From positions 14,028,001 through 14,092,000 of the forward strand of contig NC_086034.1 in assembly GCF_036323735.1 (NCBI RefSeq): a stretch of DNA of 64,000 nucleotides, in the 5' to 3' direction. Source of the stretch: Rattus norvegicus. Lineage: Eukaryota; Chordata; Mammalia; Rodentia; Muridae. The notes under the pieces were generated by a model. It was not told the origin of the DNA and ran no database searches. It saw only the letters and a list, made by a program, of their open reading frames with translations. The translations under genes and the position numbers were made by a program. Positions 1 through 13,084 of the stretch are shown piece after piece. Positions within the stretch are counted from its first letter, which is position 1; every line of letters starts with the position of its first letter.

Positions 1-2037
1 TTGTAATAGTTTGCAATCCCACCAGCAATGGAGGCTGTCACTTGAGTTTTTGACATTTTTTAGACATTCTGATTGGTTTAAAGTTGTTTTTATTTGCATT
101 TCCCTATGACTAAGGACTGGAACATTTTTAAGTGCTTCTTGGCCACTCAAGATTCCTCTGCTGTAAATTCTCTGTTTAGTTCTATACTCCATTTTTGACT
201 GGGTTGTTTGGTTTTTTGGAAGTTAACTTTTTGAGTTTTTGTTTAATGTATTTTTGGATATTTCCCTTCCATCAGATGTGAAGTTAGTGAAGATGTTTTT
301 CCAATGTGTAGGTTGCTGATTTGTCCAATTGTCTATGCCCTTTGCCTTATAGCTTTTCAGGTTCATGAAGCTCCATTTATCAATTCTTGATCTTAGAGCC
401 TGAGCCATTGGAGTTCTTTTTAGGATTGCCCTGAACCCATGCCAATGAGTTTGAGGCTCTTTCCCACTTTCATTTCCATTGGATTCAGTGTATCTCATTT
501 TATGTTGAGTTTCTTGATCCATTTAGACTTGAGCTTTGTGCAAGATGATAAATACTGATCTATTTTCATTTTCTTCATACTGACTGCCAGTTATACTAGC
601 ACCATTTATTGGAGACACTTTCTTTTTCCATCGTATATTTTTCACTTCTTTGTCAAAGATAAAATGTCCATAAGTGTCTAGCTTTATTTCTGGCTCTTCA
701 ATTCTATTCCATTTATCAACCTGTTTGTCTCTATACAAATACCAAACAACTTTTAATCACTGTTGCTCTGTAGTACAGATTGAGGTTAGGGATGGTGATT
801 CTCCAGAAGTTCTTCTATTGTTAAGAATTGTTTTCGATATACTGGGTTCTTTGTTTTCCCAAATGAAATTAAAAATTGCTTTTTTCCATGTCTTTGAAGA
901 ACTGCATTGGAATTTTGATGAGGTTTGCATTGAATCTGTAGATTGCTTTTGATAGGATGGCCATTTTTACTTTGGTAATCCTATCAATCCAGGAGCATGA
1001 GAGATCTCTGCATTTTCTGAGGTCTTCAATTTCTTTCTTTAGAGACTTGTAGATTTTGTCATACAGATCTTTCACTTCATTGGTTAGAGTTGCCCCATGA
1101 TATTTTAATTATTTCAGATGATTGTAAAGGATGTTGTTTTCCTATTTTCTTTCTCAACCCACTTTTCATTTGTATAAAGGAAGGCTATTGATATGTTTGA
1201 GTTAATTTTATATCCTGCCGCTTTGCTGAAGTGGTTTATCAGCCATAGAAGTTCTGTTGTAGAATTTTGGGGGTTGCTTATTTATCATCTGAAAATAGTG
1301 ACACCTTAACCTTTTCTATGCCAATTTGTATCCCCTTGATTTCATTTTGTTGTCTTATTTCTCTACCTATAACTTTGAGTACTGTTTTGAATACATACAG
1401 GGAAAGTGAGCATCTTTTTCTTGTCCCTAGTTTTATTGGGATTGCTTCACATATCTCTGCATTTAATTTGATATTGGGTGTTCATTTGCTGTATTTTCTA
1501 TTTAGTAAGTTTAAGTATGAATCTTGAATTCCTGTTCTCTCCAATACTTTTAACATGAAGGAGTGTTGTATTTTGTTAAGTGCATTTTCATCATCTAATG
1601 AGATGCTCATATGATTTTTTTTCCATTGGGTTTTTTTATATAGTGGATTACATTAAGGAATTTTTAGATATTGAACCAATCTTTGCATTCCTCAAATGAC
1701 GCTTACTTGATCATGATAAATGGTGGTTTTGATTTGTTCTTGAATTTGGTTTATGAGAATTTTTTGAGTATTTTTATATTGATATTCATGAGTGAAATTG
1801 GTCTGAACTTCTTTTACTTTGTTGGATGCTTGAGTGGTTTAGGAGTCAGAGTACTTGTGGCTTCATAAAATGAATTAGGTGGTGTTTCTTTTGTCTCTAT
1901 TTTATGGCACACTCTGATGAGCGTTGGTGTTAGCTCTTCTTTGAAGATCTAGTAGAATTCTTCACTAAAGCCATCTGACTGTAGTGGGTTTTTTTTGGGG
2001 GGGGTTACATTATATTTCATAATGGTCTCCAAGTAGT
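1..2037 (-). mobile_element. L1 LINE fragment, antisense (ORF2 reverse transcriptase to C-terminus)
   Basis: Minus-strand reading frames are diverged L1 ORF2. The piece at 869-1075 matches the reverse-transcriptase region around the 'AILSKAIYRFNA' motif, and 223-522 matches the ORF2 C-terminal region containing 'NWTNQQPTHWKNIF'. Many frameshifts and stops interrupt it, so it is an old, dead copy. It runs off the left edge and ends near 2037 in a G-rich stretch. Family identity is from recognised protein motifs; the subfamily (older Lx type) is a guess. Confidence 0.85.
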
Positions 2038-2599
2038 TTAAATACAACCTATATAGTTTACTGTAACTCACAAATTCACAGAACTTTCCTGCCAACCTCC
2101 AATCAAGACAGGTAGTCATTGCTCAGACCAAAGCAGATTTCAAGTCAGCTGCTCTTAAAATTCCTTATTCAGATCTACAGAGCCCTAGAAAGAATAGATT
2201 TCACCAAGAATGAAAGCACCACACATGAAATTTCAGCAATTTGGTACATTGCAGGTAACAAAGGCATTTAAGACATTTTAGGAAGTGGTCAGTACTGTGC
2301 AAAATTTACTGCTCATATATCAAGCACCATAGACTAGTTTCAGAGACTACCAGTTATAACTTACTATCAGAGACAGCTAGCAAAATAATGTGAAAAAATG
2401 GCAAAGAAAAGAGATGTGTTGGGTATGAGTGAAGCCATCAAGGATGGCTTTGCTGCAGAGCATTTAAGCACACATTTTATTACTGCAGCACCCATAGACA
2501 CAGGGTCTTGATCCAGAGGAACTGAATCACCCCACCCCAACAGACAACTGAAACATTTAGGGAAAATGAGGTGTGAACGGTCCCATAGAAATCATCAGG
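2038..2599. other. No gene or clear repeat recognised
   Basis: Sequence between two L1 pieces. No open frame of note and no repeat family that I recognise; it may be an old unclassified insertion. Confidence 0.4.
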
Positions 2600-3360
2600 A
2601 GTCCTTCTTTTAAATGCCTTTTTCATTTACTGGATATTTTTTTAAATTTACATTTCAAATATTATCACATTTCCTGGTTTTTCATCCATAAACCCCCTAT
2701 CCCATCTCCTTCCCTCTTCTTCTATGAGGGTGTTCCCCTCTCCAACCACCCACCCCTTTGTGCCTCCCCACCCTGACATTCCCTTGGGGGTGGGTGTCCA
2801 GCCTTGACAGGATCAATGCTTCTTATCCCATTGCTGCCCAACAAGGCCATCCTCTGCCACATATGCAGCTGGAGGCATGGATCTGTCTATGTGTACTCTT
2901 CGTGTAGTGGTTTAGTCCCTGGGAGCTCTGGTTGGTTGATATTGTTGTTCTTATGGGGTTGCAAGCCCCCTCAGCTCCTTCAATCCTTTCTTTAATTCCC
3001 CCAATGGGGACCCCATTCTTAGCTCAGTGGTTTGCTGTTAGCATTCACCTCTGTATTTGTCATGCTCTGGCAGACCCTCTCAGGAGAGAGCTATTTCCAA
3101 CTTCTATCAGCATGAATTTCTTGGCATCAGCAATATTGTCTGAGTTTGGTGGCTATATGCATATGGGCTGCATCCCCAGGTGGGACAAACTATGAATGGC
3201 CATTCCTTAAGTCTTTGCTCCAAACTTTGTCTCCATATCTCCTCCTATGAATATTTTTGCTTTCCCTTTTAAGAAAGGCTGAAGCATCTTCACTTTGATC
3301 ATCCTTCTTCTTAAGCTTCATGTAGTCTGTGGAATGTATCTTGGGTAATTCCTTTTTTGC
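2600..3360 (-). mobile_element. L1 3'UTR fragment, antisense
   Basis: On the plus strand this reads as the reverse complement of a rodent L1 3'UTR: a 'catttcaaatattatcaca' start, then the pyrimidine-rich 'cccctatcccatctccttcc' block, then the 'cttcttcttaagcttcatgt' stretch near 3306. It is probably part of the same old L1 dispersal as the fragment at 1-2037 but in non-contiguous order. Confidence 0.75.
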
Positions 3361-5719
3361 AACCTTATTGCCTTCTATCAAAGATTCACTTCCCTTCCCT
3401 TCCCTGCCCTTCGCTTCCCTTCCCTTTTTCACCTTTTTCATTGTAAAATGCCTACTCATTTGAGGCATGGGTGCCAACTCCAATTCCTTGTAGCGAGAGA
3501 TGATGAAAAACAAAGCCCAGTGGACTTTGAAGTATTTATTGAAGGAGTACTCCTGTACATTAAAGCAGATAGATCTAAATGAAGATACAGTTTCAAGGAT
3601 TCTAGACCAAAATGAACCCTCTGTGTCTGTTGCCCAAATCTGATGTATGATATTTATATTTAAATTTCTCTATTTGTGATTATGGATTGTCTCTATTTAC
3701 TTACCATCAGGGTAGAACATACTGGGTGAGGAAAACAGTGGACCCAAAGCAACAAGTACTTAGAGCAGCTGGTGGATACTTGAATGACTCAGGCCTAAGA
3801 CTCTGCCAGAACACCCATAACTCATGCTCCTTATTCCCATTCACCTCTGTAGTACTGTGAGAAGCAGATAAGAGGGAAAAATTACTGCAGAGAGGGAAAG
3901 AACAATTTCAATCTTGGACCAGTTTTACTCCCTTACCCTTGTTGCATAAGGACTTTCAAAGTTAGTTACTAGGTGGTTTCTCAGGTGTTGAGAATTGTTC
4001 TTTCACAAGTAAACGTTTTTCTATCTTTTAGAAGAACGTATACCTTCTCAATTAATATCTGTGACTTAATCAATTGTCCCTTTCATAGAATTTAGGTATA
4101 TTATCCATTTTCTGACAACTAAAAAAAAATCATTCACAGCCATTTTAAGGAAATGAATTATTGCATTTTTCTCTCAAAGCAGTTACTGGTAAATTTGATC
4201 CATGATGGAATAGGACAGAAGCAATTCCAATTTCATTGGGCAGTATGCCTTCATAAAGAGAGACCTGAGGCTCTATACTAAAGGGAGATGAATGGTCTTC
4301 TCTAAATGCCCATTGGCTGATAGAAACAAAATTCATTTGGATATCCCTGGAGCCTGTGCTGAAGTTTCATAATGGTGTTAACTGCTGAGAGGTTCAGAGA
4401 AATGGCTCAACATGCACATTCAGAGTACCACCCCCCCAAGCCCGCCCCTCCCCACACACATTTTCAAGAAAATCTTTGCAAGCTTAATAAGTCCCTTCTT
4501 TGGATAATAAAGGAGCAGTATCAGAAAGCAAAGACACATCTGACTTTCTTCTCTGTGCCCACAGACCAAAGCTCATGCTCTCAGTGCAAGCATAGCTTGA
4601 ATCATGTGATGACAGAAACAATCTCCCAAGTGGGATCAACAGCTGATACTTGTTTCAATTAGCAGTTTATGAAGTCAATTCCAAATGAGACACTCTTCAC
4701 TTTTCACACCAGTTAACAGTTAATGAATGCCATGGGCCGTTGTCTTTGTTATGGACACCTGTCCAACCTTTTGTGTGCAGAGGACTGCAACATCCACTCA
4801 CCTGAAGGGAGAAAAGGAAGGGATGTAGAGTCATCTTTTATGAGATGAGGTACCTTAAGCATGATGCCACGCACATTCAAACCACTTCTCTCCATCCATA
4901 TTCCATGAAAGACATCTGTGTCTATTCTCTCTGATTTACACCCGCTATTTTCATACTGTGCACACCCGAAGGTCAGGGCATGTGTTGATTTCAAAAAGCA
5001 CTTTGTCTTGAAATCAAAGCACGAATGTGAATAATTTCAAAATATATTCTGCTTTTAAAAGTATAAGGATAAATAGGAACCAGGAGCAGGACTAGATTAA
5101 GGAAAAGACTGAAGGAAGATGCAGCGATCCTTTTTTTATGCTATCTTGAAAGAGAGAAAATGTGAATATGAATATAAAAAAAATCCAAGTATTAAAAGAG
5201 GTACCCTAACAGTAATTTGTTTTATTTCCATTAACCATTTCCTCTTCCTTTCCATTCCTGGTGCTAGTGTACATTGAAAAATTCAATATGGCAGTAGTTT
5301 GACAGATGCCTGTCTAAATTAGAACAAGCTACTTCTGGCAAATTTACTCTGCATTTTAAATATGTGCAAAAAGAAATGTTACTGTATGCATTACACTCTT
5401 TTAATAAAGGATGATATAGTAAAAATGGGCAATCATTTTCACAAATTACAGTGCTCTTGCCTACATAACACAAAGCTTTGTAGCCATAGAAAAAGGCACG
5501 GCTTTTTAAAGAACAAACACAGACTTTCATTAAGACATTACATAATCCTTGAAAAAAACTTGAATTATAAACCAGGACATGAACCAAGATAAACTTAACC
5601 TCTCTGTGTGTCATTTTTATTCTAGAAAACTGAAGGTGACAACATTGTTTCTCATAATATTACTCTGAGGATTGTTTGAGTACTCTGAAGATCGTTTGAG
5701 TAACAGCTTTTAAAGCAGT
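3361..5719. other. Intergenic, no supported gene
   Basis: AT-rich unique-looking sequence with a short CCCTTCCCTT-type low-complexity tract at 3390-3428. The open frames present (for example 5264-5614 on the minus strand) are short, unlike any protein I know, and typical of chance. Confidence 0.5.
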
Positions 5720-5850
5720 TAGAGGGGCAAGGAGAGCATCATATCCCCTGGACTTGAAGTTACAAGTGGGTGTTAACTGCCTCATAAAGGTGCTGAGATT
5801 AGAACTCTGGTCCTCTACAAGAGAAGCAAGTATTTAGTCTGCAACTTACA
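5720..5850 (-). repeat. Diverged B2/B3-type SINE, antisense
   Basis: The plus strand carries the reverse complement of B2-like sequence: 'gaagttacaagtgggtgtta', then 'gtgctgagattagaactctg' and 'tcctctacaagagaagcaag'. It is highly diverged and no target duplication was identified. Confidence 0.55.
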
Positions 5851-6534
5851 CCTAGCTGTATGTTGGCTATTGTTATTCTTGAGACAAATTTGCTATGTGG
5901 AAGAGAAACTGTCAAAACACTGTATGTGCTTCTTTTCCTAGGAACTGGAAATTTTGCATGCTTAATTTGTTTATGCTTGTGTATAATACTTTTTATACAA
6001 TTAATCCAAACCCATCCTCCTTGATTATTTCTGAGAGAACTCAGATGAATGGGTTCTCTTATTTCTAATTGAGTTTTATTGTGTTCAGACCATCTACCAC
6101 CCATGATTTCAGTTCTTTTAAGTCTACCAATGTTGGTCTATGGTTCAGAATTTAGTCTTTTTTGTAATATGTCTTGTGGGCACTTGAAAAAAAAGCTAAT
6201 TTTGTGAATTGAATATCAGTCCATATTTAATATGAGACAATGTTGACCAAAAGTGCAGCTAGTTTTAATCACTTGCTGATTATTTTATTCAAATTGTTCT
6301 ATATTTGTAGAGACAAGTGTTTATCTCTTAGCTAATGTGTTTATGTCTTTTACATATCTTATAACCATTGAAGTATTAGGACTAGAGGCCTCTTTTATTT
6401 TTGGTTTCTGTTTCTTCTCCCAGCCTGTGGAGTGACACTCATCCACGTCTTTGATGTCTTCTCCTAAACTCTTGCTACCTCAAGGTTCTACATGGTGCAT
6501 GAACATCATCATTTTATCAACAAACAGCAAGTGT

Positions 6535-6745
6535 AGTAATTGGACTTTGGGAGTTGCAAAAGTGCTTTATAGGTTAAGAATGCCTACCTGTCTTTGAGTT
6601 TGCAGCACCCACTGGGAAGCTCACAACTGCCTATAACTCCAGCTCTAATGGATATGACACCCTCCTCTGGCATTTGCAAAAACCTGCATGTACAGGTACA
6701 TAGGAAGACACATACGTGAAGGTATATGTGTAAATACATAAGAGG
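6535..6745 (+). repeat. Diverged B2/B3-type SINE, sense
   Basis: Contains the order of blocks seen in B2: 'ggttaagaatgcctacctg', 'aagctcacaactgcctataa', 'gacaccctcctctggcattt', and a CA/TA-rich end. Strongly diverged, so an old copy. Confidence 0.6.
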
Positions 6746-8140
6746 ATCTTCAATATTCTTTTCCCTTTATTATTTAAATACAATTTCGAAAGCCAGGACA
6801 AGAATACTCTACTTCTCCTGGTTTTCCTTATCATCTTTCTACTTCTAGGGGTTTTAGGCACCATGTCATTCTTCAGACCTCAAGGTCTTCAGTTGCACTG
6901 TCTTTTTAGAACTTTCTAATTTGGTCTATATTTCTTCTTTTTATAATGTTTTGGTTTTTTATCAGATATAAATAAAATATACATTTTCTTAAAATCAGTT
7001 CTAAATCATATTTTTAGGATATCTTCTTTGATCTATGTTTTACAATAATAATTCTTGAGTGATGATTATATGTGCATGGTATATTTTGAATAGGGAAGAT
7101 TTGTACATTATATTATGCAATTATATCTCCCAACTAAAAGGAAACCTAATGGAATAAGCGTATGTGGCCTATAAATCTAACTCATTCACTCAGCTCCACA
7201 GAATTCTTATATTCGTTTTTGGGTAGAAAATTACATTTTTATACTGATAGAAACTATATTGTTTCATCCTAACTAAGCAACCTTTCATATTCTTTTTTTT
7301 AAACTGAACTGAATTGGAAAACTAAAAATGAGCATTATAATGTCATAATGTTAATATTTCTCATGATTTAATCATTGTGTTGATTCTCATGTCTGTGTGA
7401 TTCCCCAATACACAGAAATTGGCAGTCATCTGGAATCATTAGATGATATTTAATCATATGCCCTGAATTTCATTTTAAATTCTTAGAAAAAAAGAAATGA
7501 ATTTTTACTTCTCCACTGTCACCTGAAGTAAATACTACATGTGACAATCAATTCAGTGCAATGGGATGCTCAGAGATACACCTGCTCAGGCTATGGCTTC
7601 AGCAACAGTAGCTGTTCTTTGCCTGGTCAGGGTTAGAGTGAAACATTGTGGAAGTGCTCATATCTGGATGACAGCCCAGTAGCTGGTAGAATTTATGCTA
7701 CCTGTACACTCTTGTGGTCATATCTTTAGCACAGCTACGATATTGTTACTATGTTTATAGTGGAAGTAATCATAAAATAAGGGCAAAGGGAAATGTATTA
7801 AAAATATGCTTAGAAAGCAGTGGCTAACATTTGTTCATCTTGGCACACTGAAATGGAAATCTGAGCATTACAATTCAATGAAAAGGAACAGAGGTTGGAT
7901 TTGCATGACCTGTGCCTTCCTCATGACTCTATTGTAAGATTTCCAGAGGTAAATGATTGTATTATAAAGGGATAAAAATATTAGAACAAAAGGGTTCATG
8001 GAGAGGAGGCTGAGAGTGGGGAAATGTAGGGAATATGAGAGAGGAATTAATTCTAAAGCCTTTTTTCAAATGCCATATGGAAAATTATTATAGTAGAAAC
8101 TTTGTATATAGACAGAAATAGATGGAGATACATACCCACA
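6746..8140. other. Intergenic, no supported gene
   Basis: AT-rich DNA with no convincing ORF, RNA gene or repeat that I recognise. Confidence 0.45.
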
Positions 8141-8172
8141 TTGTGTGTGTGTGTGTGTCTGCGTGTGTGTTG
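8141..8172. repeat. Short (TG)n microsatellite, interrupted
   Basis: Run of TG dinucleotides broken by 'tctgcg'. Confidence 0.9.
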
Positions 8173-9396
8173 TATGAAGTATTCATATAGTGTAGAAGAA
8201 AATGACCCTGCTAGACATCATATGCTTTCAAATAAATCACTTACTAGACAAATCCTGTGCCCTAGGGAAATCCTACTTCTATTATTTTACCAAACTAGCA
8301 CAGCAATAAAATGACTCCCAATGACATATTGATATGCCTATAGAGTGCCTATCCCTTGCCAAAGAAGATTCATCTTGCAATTTATGGTAATTAACAGAGT
8401 TTCACAATGTAGCAATGTTCAGAGAATAAGAGACTTTGTAGTTTTGATCACTAAATGGTATGTCTTTATCAAACCCCTTCCCTAAGGACTCAGGGGTGAA
8501 GGCAGAAGAGGAGGTAGAAAGATAGTAAGAGCCAGAGAGAGTGGATGACTCAATAGAAAGGGAGTCCTTCTGATGGACCAGGACTAACAGGAACTCAGGG
8601 AGACTGTGATGGCATGCTCAGACCAGCTTAGGTTCAAAGCAACCCAAATCCAAGTATAGAAAAGTATAAACAAGGTTTCACCTTGTCAAGGAATGATTTG
8701 TAATTGATGTCTTTGAAGAAAGGGAAAATCAGATCAGTTTTTTCCAATAGAGTGTCTCTATGTTTATCAACCATGCTCCAGGGAAGGCCCCTTACTCAGG
8801 ATTACTTGAGCAACACAAAGAACACAAGTGAACTCCATGAGTTTTGGTTTGGTTGGTAGGAATATCTGTCAATATCTGCTCTTGTTTGGTTGGTTTGGTT
8901 TTGACTTTCTAAATAAAGGTTTCTAGGAGATTGCCTAAAATTTGAGCTTTATTTTTATCCTCTGCAATATAGTAGATATGATAGGCACATTACCTGCTGA
9001 TATCAATTAATGTTTTGTCTTAAAAATGGGAATAATGACTTCACATTATTGAAAAGATTCCACGTCCTATACATGTAGGGTATAGCAAATGTACCACACG
9101 GCTGTGCTTGGCAATAATGCCTCATTGTAATGTCACTGTGGATGTTGAGTAAAATACACTTCACAATCCTACTAAAGAATAGATAACTTTGTGTTTGCAT
9201 TCTTTTCCCATCATTAACCTTCAAACACTGGGACTTTCAGATTTCATACTTTCTGGACATTTGGGAATGCAAGAGGCTCACTAAATAATATATAGCATTG
9301 CAACTTACACCAAAGCTTGGCTTCTGATAGTGGAGAATTATTTTTAGTATTTAAGTGTCATAGGATATCTTATGACTCACATAGAATAATGAAATG
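8173..9396. other. Intergenic, no supported gene
   Basis: No convincing ORF, RNA gene or repeat family recognised. A GGTTT-rich patch lies around 8845-8900. Confidence 0.45.
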
Positions 9397-9411
9397 GTAC
9401 GCGCGCGTGCA

Positions 9412-9467
<56 letters not shown>
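9397..9467. repeat. (CG)n/(TG)n microsatellite with purine-pyrimidine alternation
   Basis: Begins with 'acgcgcgcgtgcacacg' and continues as a pure TG run of about 50 bp. The uninterrupted alternation of purine and pyrimidine including a CG core is a classical Z-DNA-prone tract. Confidence 0.95.
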
Positions 9468-9468
<1 letters not shown>

Positions 9469-11020
9469 GTTCCATCCCCTTTTAGAGTCAGAAACATGAA
9501 TGAAGAATAGGAAAAAAAAGCATTCTATTGCCCATTTGTTTTGTACAAGTTTATTGGCCATTTAATGATGTATAAAATTTGTGACATGGAAACTCCAAGT
9601 GCTGAGTGGCAACCTCTCTCTAAACAGCATTGAACATATTTACAATAAAACTTTCTATTGCTCACAAAATCAGTCTTGGTGATAAAAACTACAGCTAAGG
9701 ACTCGTGTCTGTGCATTATATCATGCAGTGCACTTGTGGGCTTTGAAACACAGACAGGATCTTCTTTCTAAAGGAAATAACACTCCAAAGAACGGTACTG
9801 GGTGAGACCAGAAGCTCATAAAATCTCTTGAGCTTCACCTGGCCGATATACCCACATGATGTACAGTGTCTAGCTGAGAAAAGATATAATGGTCAATATA
9901 AACCATATTCAAATCCTATGACTACTTAAATATTCCATCATTTCAAGCCAAATTTTGAAAAGAAACCATGTATCCATGAGTAAGTAATGAAGACAAAAGC
10001 CGGACAAAAAATATGGAAATTAGAACTATGAGGAAATATAAATGTTCTTAATGCAAACACAAGATTCAGACAGAAAAATAAGAGAGGCAATCTCACTGTG
10101 GCCATCTAATTGCCATGGGATTAAGCCAGCATAGCAATGAGATGCACTCTGTGCACTCTTAGTTGGCTTTCTGTTTTCTTAAATGATTACAAAGTTGTGC
10201 ATCTAGAAAGGTCAGGAACGTGCAAAATGTAGCAAAACAGATCTCTCACTTGTAGACAAAAAAGAATTTCCATGGTGTCTTCTTTGTACTTCATCTTCAT
10301 GGTTAGGCAATTACACAGATTGCTTCCATTAGGTATGAATATCCAGACACAGTTCCCCCTTAGGGAGTCTACTCTAGATTAAACCCAAACACATGGATTT
10401 TTGTTCTTTGTTGTTGTTTTGGGCTTTTATTTACTTTTGTACTGCTTCTGTTGGTGGGAAAGGTTCTAATTCATATCTAAGGACATCCCTGTATATAGTG
10501 TGATTTACATATTCTGAGGTTAATAATGCTGGAAGTTAAGATGTCAGTAGTTATTCTTTCAACAGGTGTTTTCCAAATAAAAGATGCAGAGAACTTTAAC
10601 GTTTGCAACAAGCCTTATAGCACCGTAGCTGGGCAGATATCTAAGTGATCTTGTCTGTTTCCTTGCCAAAATCCCTGAGATATTACTTGCCATATGTTCC
10701 ATTTATGCTGCTCCTGCTTCATTAGGCAAGCCTCCATGGCCATATGCTCATGATCCATACTACTCTATGGCGAGCTTTTACTTTCTCCTCTACTTCTCTT
10801 CCTCATGGTCTCTACATGAGACCCCAAGCCTGGGAAATGAAGCTCTGCCTACCTCTCTTCTGCCAAGCTACAGGCTGTGAGCAACTTTTATTAACCAACC
10901 AGGGATAACTGGGGGCAAGGTTTACAAAATAAAGGCCAGTATATATGAGAATCTTGTTGCAACCAGATCTTGGGATACAAAATTAGTATTTGAATCCAAT
11001 GCAACAGACAAAACCCCAAC

Positions 11021-11022
<2 letters not shown>
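9468..11022. other. Intergenic, no supported gene
   Basis: No gene or obvious repeat recognised. Ordinary AT-rich sequence. Confidence 0.45.

Positions 11023-11107
<85 letters not shown>
11023..11107. repeat. Compound microsatellite (CT)n(CA)n
   Basis: About 50 bp of CT dinucleotides switch directly to about 35 bp of CA dinucleotides, with no interruption visible. Likely to be highly length-polymorphic. Confidence 0.97.
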
Positions 11108-11112
<5 letters not shown>

Positions 11113-11689
11113 GCTAATTTGTCAACAGCTCTCTGAATATCAAGAGTTTAAGAATGCTCATGTTAACTTTCCTATCAGAATACTAGTCATTTAACAGTTT
11201 GGTATAAGTGAAGATTATGTTTGTGAAAGGCCCCCTTCCTATGTCTAGTGAGAACTGCTGTCTGCTTGTGAGCATTTTTCTCTTTTATTAGCCATATTGT
11301 TTGTTCAAAGAAGGATAAGCCTTACTTTTTAGACACACGGAGTTCATTACTTCCCATTAGTCAGGGCAACCTTTAAACCTATATTTTTATTTTATTATTT
11401 TATTTTGTTTTTCATTCTATTTGTAAGTGACTGTAATCAGCAACAGGACAGCATCTTTGGCCACCCATCTTCATTATCTTCTTGCATTGGGTTGCCATCT
11501 CCATGAAAGGTCAGTACTATCAAGGGGTAAGCCTGAAACTTGAAGTTGCCTATTTTCTTCTTAGTTTATGCGTTTATTGTCCAGACCTAATAATTCCTAA
11601 GTCATGTTCAGTATTACCTATGGAATAGATTTTCTCCAGGAATCTTTCTACTGTTTGTTTGTTTGTTTGTTTTACTTTAGTTAATTATC
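11108..11689. other. Intergenic, no supported gene
   Basis: No gene recognised. Contains a (GTTT)n stretch at about 11653-11673 and an ATTTT-rich tract near 11382-11412. Confidence 0.45.
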
Positions 11690-11990
11690 TTACTGGTTTG
11701 CACACCAAATGTTGCTCCCTTCCTGGTTCCACCTCCCAGAGTTCTTCACCCCATTCCCTCTCCCCTTCATCTCTGAGAGGGATCTTTCCTTTCCCCTGAG
11801 GGAACCCCCTTCCTCTGGGTCATCAAGTCTCTACAGGATTAGTCATATCCTCTCCCATGGAGGCCAGACAAGGCAGTCTTCTGCTACATATGTGCTGGGG
11901 ATAGGGGGAGCCATGACCAGTCCATGTATGCTCTTTGGATTGTGGTTTAGTTTCTGGTGTCTACTGATTGTTGAATGAGAAGATCTCCCT
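11690..11990 (-). mobile_element. L1 3'UTR fragment, antisense
   Basis: Reads as the reverse complement of an L1 3'UTR: C/T-rich 'cattccctctccccttcatc', 'ctctgagagggatctttcct', and the 'ctacatatgtgctggggata' and 'catgtatgctctttggattg' blocks seen in the other L1 3'UTR pieces of this window. Confidence 0.7.
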
Positions 11991-12025
11991 TAGGTCTCAT
12001 GTATTCAAATACTTGTTAGCCATGT

Positions 12026-12154
12026 AATAGAATTCTTTTTTTTTTTTTTTTTTGGTGGGGGGATGTTGGCCCAGAAACCGGGAAGGAGAATAACAATTGA
12101 AATGTAAATAAGAAATACTCAAGTTATTAAAGATGGAAAAAAATAGAATTCTTT
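12026..12154 (+). mobile_element. Severely 5'-truncated rat-type L1 tail with target-site duplication
   Basis: A 13-bp direct repeat, aatagaattcttt, occurs at 12026-12038 and 12142-12154. Between them lie a poly(T) run, about 85 bp of L1 3' end ('gaaatgtaaataagaaatac', 'attaaagatgg') and a short poly(A). This is the footprint of target-primed reverse transcription by a rat-type L1. The poly(T) at the 5' side is unusual for a simple truncation and fits an inverted (twin-primed) scrap of poly(A) tail. Confidence 0.85.
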
Positions 12155-12400
12155 AAGAAGGATTAGGAGGTGTGATCTCCTTAGAAGAGGTGTGTCACTA
12201 AGGTAAGTTCTTTTGAAAGCCCACACCATTCGCAGTGAGCTGTCTGTGCTTGTGCATTTGAATTAGGATGTAAGCTCTCAGCTACCACTCTAGGATGCCT
12301 ATTTTCCTGTTGTCATGATCCCTACCATGATGGCTATGGACTCTAACCTTCCAGATATGTAAACCCCTAAATAAATGCATACTTTTCTAAGTTCCTGGTG
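12155..12400 (+). mobile_element. URR1-like nonautonomous DNA transposon relic, sense
   Basis: Contains the recognisable blocks 'ggaggtgtgatctccttaga', 'tgtcatgatccctaccatga', 'tggctatggactctaacctt' and 'gtaaacccctaaataaatgc', matching the rodent URR1 (hAT-Charlie type) consensus from memory. The L1 tail at 12026-12154 abuts its left side. Confidence 0.55.
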
Positions 12401-13084
12401 GATACTGTGTAAGCAGAGCTGCACTGGGAAAGTGAGCTTCTTGGGACACAGCTCAGTCTTTTGGGTAATTTTCCTGTAGATCTATATAAAGGTACAGTTT
12501 CATAAAATAATATTGTTTTGATGAATTAATGATTTTGCAGAATTCCTGATTTGATTTAGTTTTAAAATGTTAGAGTAGCTGGTAGAAAGTTTAAGGAGGT
12601 GGTTTAAGTTTATTTTGCCAGAAACACATAATATAGTTAGAGTTAAGAGTGGAATGTGCCTTGTCCTTTGCAGAATATCGAGGGCTGCATAGCTTAGAAA
12701 AGGAGTACACTGAGCTTTCATGCATTATAAGTATGTAATTGCTCTTGGAAGAGAAGAATAGGCTTGGGACAAGTTAATGATCAAAGAAAACATTCATTCT
12801 AGGTTGGGTCTGAGTTCCTAGATCTTGTGATTTAGTGATATGGCCACAAGTTTCAGTGAACACCATGGAAAGGTAGGGATATTAATCAAGAGTAAATGAT
12901 TGTATTATAAATATAAGAGTAGAGAATAGATGATTAGCTGTTTTAAGTGAACAAGACCTCAAAAATAAGACATAGGATAGATAATGATCTGTTTCTTGAT
13001 AAATAAAAATTCTCATCAATTAAGCACAGGAAAAAATTGCGACCATAGACTGGCTTGCTCTAATCCCTGACATTATTAATGATA
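12401..13084. other. Intergenic, no supported gene
   Basis: No gene or repeat recognised. Confidence 0.4.

Noticed and set aside
3190..3513. Minus-strand 107-codon lysine-rich frame as a gene or processed pseudogene
   Set aside because: Its C-terminal half is L1 3'UTR sequence, and the GKG-rich part comes from the CCCTTCCCTT low-complexity tract.
10891..11109. Minus-strand frame rich in VC and ER repeats
   Set aside because: Direct translation of the (CT)n(CA)n microsatellite.
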